A stretch of 64,000 nt of DNA from Antedon mediterranea (taxonomy: Eukaryota > Echinodermata > Crinoidea > Comatulida > Antedonidae). Below are positions 27,853-38,345 of this stretch, piece by piece. The position numbers and the translations under genes are program-made. Within the stretch, counting starts at the first letter, position 1, and each line of letters starts with the position of its first letter. The stretch lies in NCBI RefSeq assembly GCF_964355755.1, contig NC_092676.1, positions 23,480,288 through 23,544,287 of the forward strand, written 5' to 3'. A model generated the notes under the pieces. It had not been told where the DNA came from. It saw only the letters and a program-made list of their open reading frames with translations, and searched no databases.

Positions 27853-28865
27853 CCTGGTCCATCAGTGCTAAATCGGTATTATTATCATCATCGTATGCCT
27901 GATATTATTAACGTATGTCTTATGGAAATAGATGCTAATATCAAGCATTAATACGGTACAGAAAGTTAGGCAACACATGATCCCAATTTGATTGCAAATA
28001 CTTTATGAATGAGATGTTTACAAATAGGTTCGTCCTCTCAACTAGCAATTGTTCTTGAGATGAGTTGCGAAATAAACCAATATTACTAAGATACAAAACA
28101 ACTTGCTTTTGACGTAGGCCTATTATCGTGTGTTCTTTAAAAGTTAATCTTACCGTATTTATTCCGCTCGTATACTAAGGAACAGATTTTAGAAAACATC
28201 GAGAAATTTGCACTGCATCTCGAGCGTAAAAACACATTTATCAGATGTGTTCGACAGTTTTTTATCGTTTGAACTAATAATTCCTCCTCACTCGCGTTTC
28301 ACAAACAATTCGTTTAATAAATTGTAGCAAAACAAACCGACGAGTGATGATATAGATTCTGCAACCTCTTTCAAAAAAGACAATGGTTTATGTACCTTGA
28401 CATTGGCACGGTTGAGTGATTTTTGATTGTTGTTTCGTCAATGATGATACTGTCAATAATAACTAATATTGAAATGAAAATATTTTTGATTTATGTACAT
28501 GGCTTTCATTAAATAATCCATTCAGTTTTTAATTCTGTAACGGTTTTAAATGTTATTATTATTAATAATAAATTATTATTAATTATAAATTCTAATACCA
28601 AATTTGTAGCATGCTATAATTTATAATAAGTGAAAGTGAAATATTTTTATTTCTAATGTTAAAAATGTACCACATGGTCTATGGTTTGTATGATTTAATG
28701 TAAATGTTTAAAAATAAAGTGAATTTTAATTTTGGGTGCCGTTTATTCTGTGAGATATGTTGTTGGCTACATAAATAAATATAACATAGAAACATTTAAA
28801 GAAGTTGCAGGTAATTTGATGGAACAATAATAGGTGGTGGTGGTAGTGGTTCTTGTGTGGTGGCT

Positions 28866-29770
28866 GTTGGTGTATATATATATAAACTTTATTTAGACAC
28901 GAGACTGATGTGCAGTACAACTCGTTCAATCAATATTGATTGTTTTTACACAAGTTCGTGATACTGTATTACAAAACAAAAAAATCAACACCATATAAAT
29001 ACAACAGAAACGAAAAAAATTGAAATTGAAAAGAAACAAAATTACAGCAGAATCCCCTTCATCTGACACCTCTATTTAGGGTACACCATACCGGTACTTC
29101 CCGTGTAAACGGGAACCCTTATCGAAGTGTATAATGTATGGGATTCAACTGTAATACATAATAAGTCTTTTGGATTTCATTTACCTTAAAATAATAGTGA
29201 TAAAACACACATTTTACATAGTATTTAGCCATTTTAAAAGTTGGATGTAGATCGTAGATTACCATACCATTATGTTTTACAATGCATTTTTCAGATACGT
29301 TTTAAACAACTTAACTGAATTTGGAAGGGTATCAACATTGAGACTATTCCATATAATTGCTCCACGATAAGACAGACTTCGTTTTTTAAAATCGGTTTTT
29401 GGCTTTGGGATGAATAGATGTGTATCACTGTGCCTTAGATTATAATTTATATCATTGAATGTAAATACATTATTTAGGTAAGGTGGGGCATTATCTGTCA
29501 AAACCTTATATATAACCATACAACATTCATATCTATCTTGATAAAATAAAGGTGACCAATTAATTTGCCTTAGTGCCTCACTACTAGGTGTGTCCCATGT
29601 TAGACCACACACGATTCGAGCTGTTCTGTTTTGGATAGTTTGAACTCTTTTCATTAGAGTTTGACTACTATTTCCCCAAATTATGTTACAATAGCTCAAG
29701 TAAGGTATTACAATAGAGTTTGCAATATGTTTTAATATGTTTTGTGGAAAATAATAGCTACATCGTCTAG
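28866..29770 (-). pseudogene. Non-LTR retrotransposon 3' end (reverse-transcriptase C terminus)
   Basis: Minus-strand frame 29699-29277 reads MSYCNIIWGNSSQTLMKRVQ, then TIQNRTARIVCG, and later SYRGAIIWNSLN. These are the classical end motifs of the RT domain in CR1/L2/RTE-like LINEs (SYCN-WG; QNR-ARI; Y-G---WN-LP). The same frame extends upstream to about 29770 before decaying. Downstream lies a 3' UTR with an AATAAAG at about 28888 and a (TA)n-like tail near 28866. The copy is 5'-truncated and cannot move by itself. Confidence 0.8.
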
Positions 29771-30092
29771 TAGTTATTGGTGGCGGGGCAGTGGTGGTCA
29801 GACGGATGTCGTGCGAACAGACTCTTGGCGTGTTTGCGGCCTAAAACCACAAACACATTTGTAATCAAGCTGTGAACTCATTTGTACATGATGAATACAT
29901 CTTTAGATATTGTCTCGGTTAATAATTAATCTTGAATCTAATTAAAGTACAAGGTAAACATGTATTGCAATACGGCCTATATAATACTTTATTATCAGTT
30001 ACAGACTCTTAAATCTACAATGTGATATTGAAATCATGTTTCAAGTATATTTGTGTTTAAATTACGTTTAGAATTAATTTATATAAATTAGA

Positions 30093-30225
30093 TTGAGCTC
30101 TGTAACAATATCAAACTGCATGTGATGTGCCCATATGGACATGATGATGTCATATCACTACCATATTTGGGCATATAACCCCGACAAGTTGGGCACATCA
30201 TATTTTTTGTGTTTAAAACGTAGCT
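30093..30225. mobile_element. MITE family A, degenerate
   Basis: Left end GAGCTCTGTAACAATATCAA; core ATGATGTCATATCACTACCA intact; the right end is decayed (AAAACGTAGCTTTA). Confidence 0.5.
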
Positions 30226-30448
30226 TTATTTAATTAGGCATATACTGAAAAACAACGGTAGGCTTCTCTGTATAATTGGGAAAAAAGTTATAAAGTCTTA
30301 TCGGACTCGTCGCCAATGGTGACTTAACGTGGCAATGACATATGCCAAAATGTATTTCGAGTGCATTGATCATTCTGAAGTAGGCCTACCATTCGTTTCT
30401 TTTTGTTTTTATGAGTATGGCTTTAAAGTGATACATTCCTTTGTACTT

Positions 30449-30584
30449 AAAGCTCTGTCTACACTATCAAACTTTATGTAAACAAAATATATGGACATGA
30501 TATAACGTCATATCACTGCCATATTTGGGCACATAACACTTGTTTTGTTTTCAAACTAGTATGATAGTCATGTAGACAGAGCTT
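30449..30584. mobile_element. MITE family A
   Basis: Left end AAAGCTCTGTCTACACTATC, right end GATAGTCATGTAGACAGAGC, with the core CACTGCCATATTTGGGCACA. Flanked by TTAA on the left; the right flank has drifted. Confidence 0.75.
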
Positions 30585-31835
30585 CAGTCTCCACTGGTTG
30601 GTTACCGTATTGGATAATTCTGTACTATTTTTTTAAATACTTTCGTATCGATATAGGCCTGAGGTATGCAGTCAGATTGATTTTGTGCGATGAAGGAGGC
30701 GAGGAACTGACGTTTCTTCGTCCATTCCCCTGTCCAGCGGCATTATTGTCCGATAGGCCTGCTTGTGAGGTAAGGTCGAGAAACAGACGTTTCACCTTCT
30801 CTGGTTTAGTTTTTGCAACTCGTCAGTCCTTTTAGAATTTTTCATCATAAGCGCCGATGTTGTTGTTTTGACGGGGAAATCGATTGTCTGTTTTTGTCCT
30901 CACCCACATATTCCGATTCAATCCGGTTAAAAAAAACAGCAGTAATTATTTTCATTTTAAATACTTTTCGCATCATAACATGATAATGGTTAAGCAAAAA
31001 ATCGATTGTTTTAATTTTAATTGGCCCCCAACAAAGATAATTAAGAAATTGGTTATCAGAAGTATGTTTAGCACTCTCCGTTGAGATTAATTATAGAGAT
31101 GACCATGGGATAATAATTCTAATTATTATTAATTACTGTCATGAGATGACTAATAATAATGTCTCATCGGGGTCAATGTTGTACAACATTAATTAGTAGC
31201 TACTGTCGTAACATCGATGGACCGTGTTTTCTGTTAGCCTCAACATGGAATTAAATTAGATTTAAACATCGTCTACGTACGGCATTACGTTATTGAATAT
31301 TGATTTTAAAGTATCCGATATCCGACGTGTAGTGTACTAACTCAACAAATTGTTAAATTAATCCTAAATATCAATACTTCATGTGCTGTTTTTTTGTCAT
31401 GTACCGTAACCTGCAGTCTTGTTAGGGGTCAAGCTTAAAGTATCATACTTATTTTACCTCCTTTCACACTTCTTTGTTTTTTTAAAGTACAAGTAGGCCT
31501 ATCTCTATATATTCTTTTTATTAGTTTGATACCTTATTGTTTATTACTATGATACCTGTTATCATTGTTTCACATAACTTGTATTATTTTTGAAGTGTGA
31601 ACAATTGAATAAAAGAAAGAAAGAAAGAAAGAAAGAAAATAATGATAATATGGATCTGAGCCATTGGGGGCAGAAGTAAATGATCGTGTCAGATGCATTT
31701 AAAAGGGACTGTCATAGATAATTCCATCAATTAGAAATTGTGAAAGGGAAGTTTAAAAATAATTATACTTTTAAGTTAAAAAAAAAAATTAAATGTACAA
31801 AATTGCAATGAAAAATTACTCTAAAAAAATTTACA

Positions 31836-31907
31836 TGACCCCGACGTGATTTGAACACGCAACCTTCTGATCTGGAGTCAGACGCGCTACCGTTGCGCCA
31901 CGGAGTC
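31836..31907 (-). tRNA. tRNA-Trp (anticodon CCA)
   Basis: A 72-nt minus-strand gene that folds cleanly. Acceptor stem GACTCCG pairs with CGGGGTC (one G-U), followed by discriminator A. The D arm contains GGCGCAACGGTAGCGC (A box). The anticodon loop is CTCCAGA within TCTGACTCCAGATCAGA, and the T arm carries TTGCGTGTTCAAATCACG (B box). There is no intron and CCA is not encoded, as expected. A T7 run (31829-31823 on the minus strand) follows as a pol III terminator. It is divergent to RPL13A, whose start codon is 245 bp away. Confidence 0.97.
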
Positions 31908-32109
31908 ATTGTTAGGAAAGTTGTTGTAAATAAACTTCTTATTCTACTTAGATAAGATTCATGTGTTTTGAATTTGGTATTTTGTATAATTGAATAGATA
32001 TTTAATTATAAAGATTGGTTGGAGTAAATGAAACTGTTGATTTTCTGTGTTTTTTAAAAAAAAATTTTATAGAATAAATTAAAACAGAATAAAATCTACC
32101 CACAATACA

Positions 32110-32152
32110 CTTCGTCATTGAAGAATTACGGTCACGTGGTCTTTTCCGTGCC
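32110..32152 (+). promoter_or_regulatory. RPL13A core promoter with 5' TOP-like start
   Basis: An E-box CACGTG (32133-32138) is followed immediately by CTTTTCC (32141-32147), a terminal-oligopyrimidine motif. Ribosomal protein mRNAs normally start at the C of such a tract; here that would leave a 5' UTR of only 12 nt before the ATG at 32153. Confidence 0.6.
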
Positions 32153-35100
32153 ATGTCGAGCTTTGAGAAGGTATGGTTAAAAACTGTGATTGTTTTACTG
32201 GCTTATTCATCATAAGTTATGTTCTTTAACAATAAAATATGAAGTCACTGCATGCTAAATATATTATTACGTTAGGTAGTCTTGTAAATATTTACCAAAC
32301 TTGTACAGATGACTAAAAATATTACAGAAAATGCACAGGCTTATTCACTCGAGTTGTCGGGAGTGTGACTCGAGACAAACCGGCCAGAGAAGAAAAGCAT
32401 GTGCTGTGTGGCATGGCCGAAACTGAACCTGCCTTGACCTAACTCTAAGCCTAGCTAACGAAAGTCCATTGAAATGTGATTGGTTGTATGTTGTGCATTT
32501 GGATTTATTTATTTTATTATTAAATTCTGCTAAAGTTATGCTTTTTTATATAAAAAAGAAAGTTATAGGCCTAGCTAGGTAGGCCTAAATTATAATAAAT
32601 CTTGAAAATATAAAGCCCCTTTTTAAAATTGTTAATTTTTTCGCAGATAAGCCTATTAAAAGAGTTTTTTTACTTTTTACTAGCCTTGTGAAGTACTCTG
32701 CCTCTCTGTAGGCCTAGGCCAAGCTTAGAGTAGCCTATATTTTATTTTCTTATTTCAGTAGGCCGATTGTAATTTGTGGTATGTCAATGATGCTTTACCT
32801 ACATTGTATGATATTTAATGATCATAAAATACATTTTCCTGAGACATCACCACGTTACCACACAGTCACATATTTGTCCTTTCTCTGTGTAGGCCTAATT
32901 TCAACGTTTATCATTTATGATTTAACATTTTATTTCTTGCAGGTGATCATTATTGATGGTAGAGGGCACCTTCTGGGTCGCCTGGCTACCATCGTTGCCA
33001 AAAACATTCTTCAAGGTATGATTTTATGATAGAATTATTTCCTTCAAGAAGTTTGTTTCTAAAAAAATAATTTTTCAGTGATGATGGATAACTGCTGAAT
33101 CAGTTTTGAAGAAAAACCCTTTACATGCACTACCATCTGAGAAAAAAACAAACTTTTGTCCAACGGGGAACATTTTCGCCAATGTAGCACGTCACCGAAG
33201 AACCCCTGCAATGATGAACCACACCGAACCCTATTGAACCAAATCCAACAATTACCCCAATGAGCGAAATCATGCAGTTTATGATGGGCCAGTTACAAGA
33301 TCAGGCCCTCTTCTATAAATGGCTTCATGGACTAATTATCGCTAACTTTGCTGGGTAGATCACCAACTTATCCGGATAAATAAATAACATTCTCATCAAG
33401 TAGTAAATCTATATCATGTTCTTGTTGCACTATTTTCCATAGGTCAAAGGATCGTAGTGGTAAGATGTGAAGGTATCAACATTTCTGGAAGTTTCTACAG
33501 AAACAAATGTAAGTTTACAAATAATTTTAAAATAATATAATTAAATTCTCTCTTTTCTGACAAAAAGAAACAAACGTTTAGTAATATGTCTATGATGTTT
33601 TACCTACATTGTTTGATTTCATGAAAAAAACATTCAATTTCTGAGACATTTACATACAAATGATTTTGACTGAAATTTATAGTTAATAGTTATCAGTTCT
33701 TGACTAATGTTCTTAAAAGTCGAAAGTTAGTAATGTGTACTGTATGTATTATTAATTTTCGATAGTGAAGTATCTTGATTTTCTGCGTAAACGATGTAAC
33801 ACAAAGCCTTCCCGTGGCCCGTACCATCTTAGGGCACCGAGCAAGATGTTCTGGAGAGTAGTCAGAGGTAAAGTTAATGATTTCAACGATTTTTTACTAT
33901 TTATGACATTCATAGAAACCACATCAATGATGAATTCTTTTCTTCTGGATATTCTGTGACAGTTTTTGACATTTGAAATCTGAGATGTGTGTGTGTTGCC
34001 ATGGACATAAGAGTTAAATCCTGATGTAGCAAGTGCCCTTTGCGCTTTCAATGTTCCGCAGTTCTATGTGATAGTATTGACGCTGCTAGACAAACACATT
34101 TTGTTTTTGCAAAAAAACACATAATGTGGTCTAGTACTACCCGTAAATACCAAATGAAAAATATGTGGCTGTCCATGAGATTTCTTTTCACCTGTTTAGT
34201 GTATGGACCATGTGCAATAGTACATGCCTGTTCCAATTCAAAACTGTAGGGACAGTTATATCTCCCACACAGCATTCATTATGTTAATTAATTAATTGTA
34301 TGCTTATTTTATATCAGGTATGCTCCCACACAAGCTAGCCCGTGGAAAGGAAGCTTTAGAGAAACTGAAGGTGTTTGAAGGCATTCCACCTCCATACGAC
34401 AAGAAAAAGAGAATGGTTATACCTGCCGCTCTTAAAGTACTCAAACTTAAGCCCAACAGAAAGGTTAGTATGGCAGTTGTATTTCCAAGCCTAGAGTACT
34501 AAATATTATTGTATATTTTAAGGTTTATGAACGTAGTTTGAGCAAGGTGATCATGAATAATTTCAAGGGATCTACTTGCAACATATAAAAATTAATAGAG
34601 TTTTTGTACACTATCTACATGTCGATGATGGCTTATTCAGCGGAATGAAACATATGTGATTCTAAAATTAAACTACTGAGACATGTTTTCCCATTCAAGA
34701 TAATGATTAGCTTTTTAGGGATCCACTCATCAATACATTTTTATTTAAAAATTAAATTCCCTGGAATGTGAATTTCTAAGTACCTTGTTCAAATGTGCAA
34801 ATATGGTATATTTATCTTTATGTAATTTCTTAAAGATTTTGTATTTGATGGTTTTAGTTTTGTGATCTCGGACGTCTCGGCCACGAAGTTGGATGGAAGT
34901 ACAAGGATGTTGTAGAAACGTTGGAGACAAAACGTAAAGCGAGGGCGCAAATCCGATATGAGAGGAAAAAGAAGTTGCAGGTGTGTTGACATTGAAATTT
35001 GATATTCAGATTTAGTATTGGGTATACTCTATACTATACTTAAAGCTTTTGACAGTGTATACCATATCTTCCTTTTGTATTATATTTTCTATATTCTAGT

Positions 35101-35622
35101 ACCAATGATCGTATTTCAGTGGTGAATTTCTAATTTCAATGTATAAGGTCTGAACTTGATTTGTTTGGACTTATTTTTCTCCTTCCCATGACATATTATG
35201 TTTTAATCATGTTTATAAAGTTTATAACCTGTTTTTTGGTAGAAAAAAGAAAGAAACTGGGTGCCCAAAACTGCAACATTCCAGTAGCCCTTTTAATAAC
35301 TTTTTGTTTGCGTCTGTGATGATATGTAACTCTCTGATCATCAATAAATGAGAGAAAACAATTTACATGCACTACCATCTGAGACAAAATGCAAATGAGC
35401 AAAATGTTATACGACTTATTATACTATTATTCAATAGTGTACGTGTGCATATTATATGTACAAATGTTATGACCTTGCATAATGAGTGTTGAAAATATTA
35501 ACTTAATATATAAAAAATTCTTGTATTACATCTTGCAGAGCATCCGAAAACAAGCTGCTGAAAATGTGATGTCCCAGATCTCAGAACAACAGAAATTCAT
35601 TGAATCTTGCGGCTACCGTTAA
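32153..35622 (+). CDS. RPL13A: 60S ribosomal protein L13a (uL13)
   Basis: Seven coding exons: 32153-32170, 32943-33015, 33443-33508, 33766-33867, 34318-34463, 34858-34980 and 35539-35622 (stop TAA), totalling 203 aa, exactly the human length. It is a universal uL13 component of the large cytosolic ribosomal subunit. The first exon encodes only MSSFEK. Then come [14 protein letters not shown] (uL13 signature), [56 protein letters not shown] and a Lys/Arg-rich helix. The C-terminal extension (after LQ) is less conserved, as in other phyla. All introns are GT-AG. Each of the six introns contains one box C/D snoRNA, as also known for mammalian RPL13A, so the gene is a snoRNA host. Expression is probably controlled translationally through its TOP start. 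Tandem duplications around the 3' UTR and a seventh snoRNA beyond the stop suggest an additional non-coding 3' intron. Confidence 0.98.
32781..32847 (+). ncRNA. Box C/D snoRNA, SNORD34-like (RPL13A intron 1)
   Basis: Terminal stem ATGTC/GACAT encloses C box AATGATGC and D box CTGA (32839-32842). The guide TTTACCTACATTGT precedes a D'-like ATGA. From established knowledge, 28S rRNA contains ACAATGTAGGTAA, which pairs with this guide; it is the site served by SNORD34 in mammals. A paralogue sits in intron 3. Confidence 0.8.
33071..33146 (+). ncRNA. Box C/D snoRNA, SNORD33-like (RPL13A intron 2)
   Basis: Stem TTTTTC/GAAAAA, C box AGTGATGA (33077-33084), D' box CTGA (33095-33098) and D box CTGA (33137-33140). 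The guide ACATGCACTACCAT lies directly upstream of box D, the same string as in vertebrate SNORD33, which directs 2'-O-methylation of 18S rRNA. Confidence 0.85.
33586..33649 (+). ncRNA. Box C/D snoRNA, SNORD34-like (RPL13A intron 3)
   Basis: Stem ATGTC/GACAT, C box TATGATGT, guide TTTTACCTACATTGT next to D' box TTGA (33613-33616), and D box CTGA (33641-33644). Clearly a paralogue of the intron 1 snoRNA, with the same guide and same stem. Confidence 0.85.
33920..33989 (+). ncRNA. Box C/D snoRNA (RPL13A intron 4), target unassigned
   Basis: A six-bp terminal stem CACATC/GATGTG encloses a perfect C box ATGATGA (33927-33933) and D box CTGA (33980-33983). Possible guides are TTTGACATTTGAAAT upstream of D and TCTTCTGGATATT upstream of a D'-like CTGT. 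I could not assign a target by eye. Confidence 0.75.
34617..34686 (+). ncRNA. Box C/D snoRNA (RPL13A intron 5), target unassigned
   Basis: A seven-bp stem ACATGTC/GACATGT encloses C box GATGATGG (34624-34631) and D box CTGA (34676-34679). Possible guide regions are CTAAAATTAAACTA upstream of D and GGCTTATTCAGCGGA further 5'. No target recognised. Confidence 0.75.
35310..35388 (+). ncRNA. Box C/D snoRNA, SNORD33-like (RPL13A intron 6)
   Basis: C box TGTGATGA (C core 35316-35322), D' box CTGA (35334-35337), C'-like ATGAGA, guide TTACATGCACTACCAT and D box CTGA (35379-35382). A short GTC/GAC closing stem. A paralogue of the intron 2 and 3'-flank snoRNAs. Confidence 0.85.
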
Positions 35623-35704
35623 TATTTAAAAAGAAACTTTATAAAATCTGCAGGTACTTGTTAATATTTAAAAAGAAACTTTATAAAATCTGCAGGTACT
35701 TGTT
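35621..35704 (+). repeat. Tandem duplication, 42 bp x 2, at the RPL13A stop codon
   Basis: AATATTTAAAAAGAAACTTT...CTGCAGGTACTTGTT occurs at 35621 and again at 35663. Each copy contains CTGCAG/GTACTT, a plausible 5' splice site just after the stop codon. Confidence 0.85.
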
Positions 35705-35831
35705 AAATTTCCTAATTCAATTCACATTTATTTAGTCATCATTTATAATTACAATTACAGTATATCAAGAAGTTTATAATTTTAAACATTCTGTAAATAA
35801 CACCTGTTGTCATTGGTATTCACTATTTAAA

Positions 35832-35911
35832 TTTGTCTGTGATGATGATGGTATTCTCTGACATTCATAGATGAGAGAAACCCCTTACATGCACTACCAT
35901 CTGAGACTAAA
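35832..35911 (+). ncRNA. Box C/D snoRNA, SNORD33-like, downstream of the RPL13A stop
   Basis: C box GTGATGA (35839-35845), D' box CTGA (about 35858-35861), C' ATGAGA, guide TTACATGCACTACCAT and D box CTGA (35901-35904), closed by GTC/GAC. It lies 209 bp beyond the RPL13A stop codon. As animal box C/D RNAs of this class are normally intron-encoded, it argues for a 3'-UTR intron in the host transcript. Confidence 0.85.
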
Positions 35912-36298
35912 TGCCAATGTTCCATCTTGTACAATTTGTGAATATCACAGATTTCATTATTAAATTTAGTAGTTTAGCCTAAATGCCTTGAAAAACCCTC
36001 CTGTCAAGCTCAGTCCCACTTTGATTTAATTTTTATCTAATTTTCAAAACCATTACAGTAGTTGAACTTGGGTTTTAAATGAGATATATTATAACCCATC
36101 GTGTTCCAAATTGTACACGAGTTATATACAGAAACATCTTATTCCACCCAGGTGTAGAACTGGGTACTTAGTAAGGTCAAGACACAACTTTGCGTTATGG
36201 GCCCGGAGTATGTTTCCATACATGTTTGATAAAAAAAAAATTACCAGGGTAATAATATGTACAGCGTTTTACAACATTAGGAGCTTTATAAATATTAT

Positions 36299-36632
36299 TA
36301 TATTATAGACTAATTAAATATGTACAATGTAGTTACCACTGGAAAGGGAATAAGGCTGTATATTATGAATGTATTCAAATTTCTATTAATGTACATGACC
36401 TTTAAAAGTTAATAAACGCTAATTCAGTAGAATATTTTTCTTGCAGAGAAACATCGACAAATAAATTTTATTATTATAGACTAATTAAATATGTACAATG
36501 TAGCTACCACTGGAAATGGAATAATGCTGTAAATGATGAATGTTTTCTAATTTCTATTAATGTACATGACCTTTAAAAGTTAATAAACGCTAATTCAGTA
36601 GAATATTTTTCTTGCAGAGAAACATCGACAAA
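36299..36632 (+). repeat. Tandem duplication, 171 bp x 2, downstream of RPL13A
   Basis: The block TAGACTAATTAAATATGTAC...TTTTTCTTGCAGAGAAACATC occurs twice, with the 3' ends at 36447 and 36618. Each copy has a polypyrimidine tract plus TTGCAG/AGAAAC, a good candidate 3' splice site, and an internal GTTAATAAACGC. The second copy leads into about 150 bp that ends in AATAAA at 36773-36778, a candidate last 3'-UTR exon. Confidence 0.85.
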
Positions 36633-37042
36633 CTGTTACGGTTACAGATGCCAAGTTTTAATATTAATGAAGAATAGACAATATATTTCTGGATTGTGGA
36701 TCATCTTGTCTAGAATAACATTCTCAAAGGACACAACAAACAAAAGCAATTAAAAAGTCAACATCTTTGTATAATAAACCTTACTGCAGGTTAAATATGT
36801 GTTATGGTTTTATTTTTCGTATTTGTGTTGAATTTAAAAAAAATGCTTTTATATATAGTCACTTTGTCAAAATTGAAAAAGCTTGGCCTGGCCAAAATAT
36901 GCATATCAACAGTAGAACCTCTGGTACATCCCTATATTCGCATGGGGCAAAAATATATTTTAACATTAAGGTCAACACTTATTACGGGTTATTAATATCT
37001 CCTTTGCGAAGTCTCCTGAATACTGGGACATCTCTGTTTTAT

Positions 37043-37225
37043 TTAAGCGTGGTTCCCACTAGCGACGCAACGCAAGGACGTAACGCAACGCAAGTGAATT
37101 GACCAATCACAAGCGATGGCTTATTCGCTTGTGATTGCTAACTGTCTATAACTTAGCTTGTCATTGGTTAAAACGCTTGTGTTGCGTTTACGTCCTTGCG
37201 TTACGTTCTAGTGGAACCAAGCTTA
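37043..37225. mobile_element. MITE family B, near-complete
   Basis: Inverted ends AAGCGTGGTTCCCACTAG and CTAGTGGAACCAAGCTT, about 180 bp. The interior carries GACCAATCACAAGCGATGGC. It is the same element as 62141-62321 but in the opposite orientation. Confidence 0.8.
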
Positions 37226-38010
37226 AGGGGACACTTTTCCATGAATTAAATGGTGATCAGTTGTTTTTACACTATACAATACTGTATAGCTAACCCTTAT
37301 CCAAGGCCTTTTGTTGGGTTCTAAAAGTGTCCAGTTAATAGGTGTACTCGGGTAACTAGTTTTGTTGATTGTTTGGAAGTTTTATTTATTGGATTTAAAG
37401 AACAATACTGTACATCTAATGTAGAATATTTCCTATAAAGAAAATTGTGGTTGACGTTGATTTCACAACACAGTATAACGTGCTAATTGGCTGAATACAG
37501 CAGCACTTGAATATTCGATACATCTTTGCACTTTGACATCCGTTATGACGAGATCCTTTTCTATACATATCGATTTTGTTGTTTATCATTTCCCTAATTT
37601 TTGTCTCGCAAAAATTGTTCTTGTGTAGAATTCTTTGTCACAATGATAGAATGCTTATCCTCAAACTTCCTACCTTGAAACAAAAAGGAAGTGAAAATTG
37701 ATTTCTAAAATACACAACAGATGTTTATGATTTTTAGAAGATTAACCCGGCTTTTTCGATGTTCGAGATCACAAGAGTTTTGAGACGGAGCAATAAGTGT
37801 AGATATATCATTTACGTAACTGGAGGATATGAAAGCTGATGGTTTATTGATTTGGTGAAGTGATAAATGTGTTGTCGGGCTGTGTCAAAGCCTTTGTGTT
37901 CAGTTCAATATTGATTTAACATTTTTCTTTACGTAATGAAAGATACAGTTCAACTAGAATGATTACTTAAACGAATGATATAGCAAGAAGAATAGAAACT
38001 CATTCAGGTT

Positions 38011-38345
38011 TTTATGGCCATACTGCGTTAAAATACCGGTTCTCATTAGATCATCAAAGTTAAGCAACATTGGGCCTGGTTGTGTTGTGGATGAAAGACC
38101 ATCTGGAACTTGCGTCAGGTGGTGTATACACCGGAGAATAATGATATTATAATGCACATATAATGCGGGTTAAAGAACTTGGTACATAATTCGAAAAGAG
38201 TAGGGGTCGTCTCTCGGTGTGCTGGCTCCCGTAGGTCCTTGGAGGACATAATCTGAATTTCCTCATATTCCAGTTAAGCTTGAGGATCAGAATAAATACC
38301 TTACCTCATTAGAATTAAAGTGGTAACCACTATTGTACTTAATTA
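38011..38345 (+). mobile_element. 5S rRNA-derived SINE (SINE3 / Deu-SINE type)
   Basis: The head follows 5S rRNA along most of its length: TATGGCCATACTGCG, then AAAGTTAAGCAACATTGGGC, CTGGTTGTGTTGTGGATG, AAAGACCATCTGGAAC, and AGGTGGTGTATAC at about 38132. The internal pol III promoter (A box near AAGTTAAGCA, C box near GGATGAAAGACC) is recognisable but mutated. The body has GTTAAAGAACTTGGTACATA and AAAAGAGTAGGGGTCG. From memory this resembles the Deu domain shared by deuterostome SINEs; that part is inference. It ends near AAGCTTGAGGATCAG. Confidence 0.7.

Larger units (their letters stand above)
27853..31835. other. Intergenic region with LINE and MITE remnants
   Basis: No host gene recognised between the uncharacterised gene and the tRNA. 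It contains a LINE 3' end (28866-29770), two family A MITEs (30093-30225, 30449-30584) and a (GAAA)n microsatellite at 31611-31638 that may mark another retroelement tail. The rest is AT-rich DNA in which I see nothing. Confidence 0.5.

Noticed and set aside
38011-38132. A functional 5S rRNA gene
   Set aside because: There are too many substitutions in conserved helices and promoter boxes, and it is joined to a SINE-like body.
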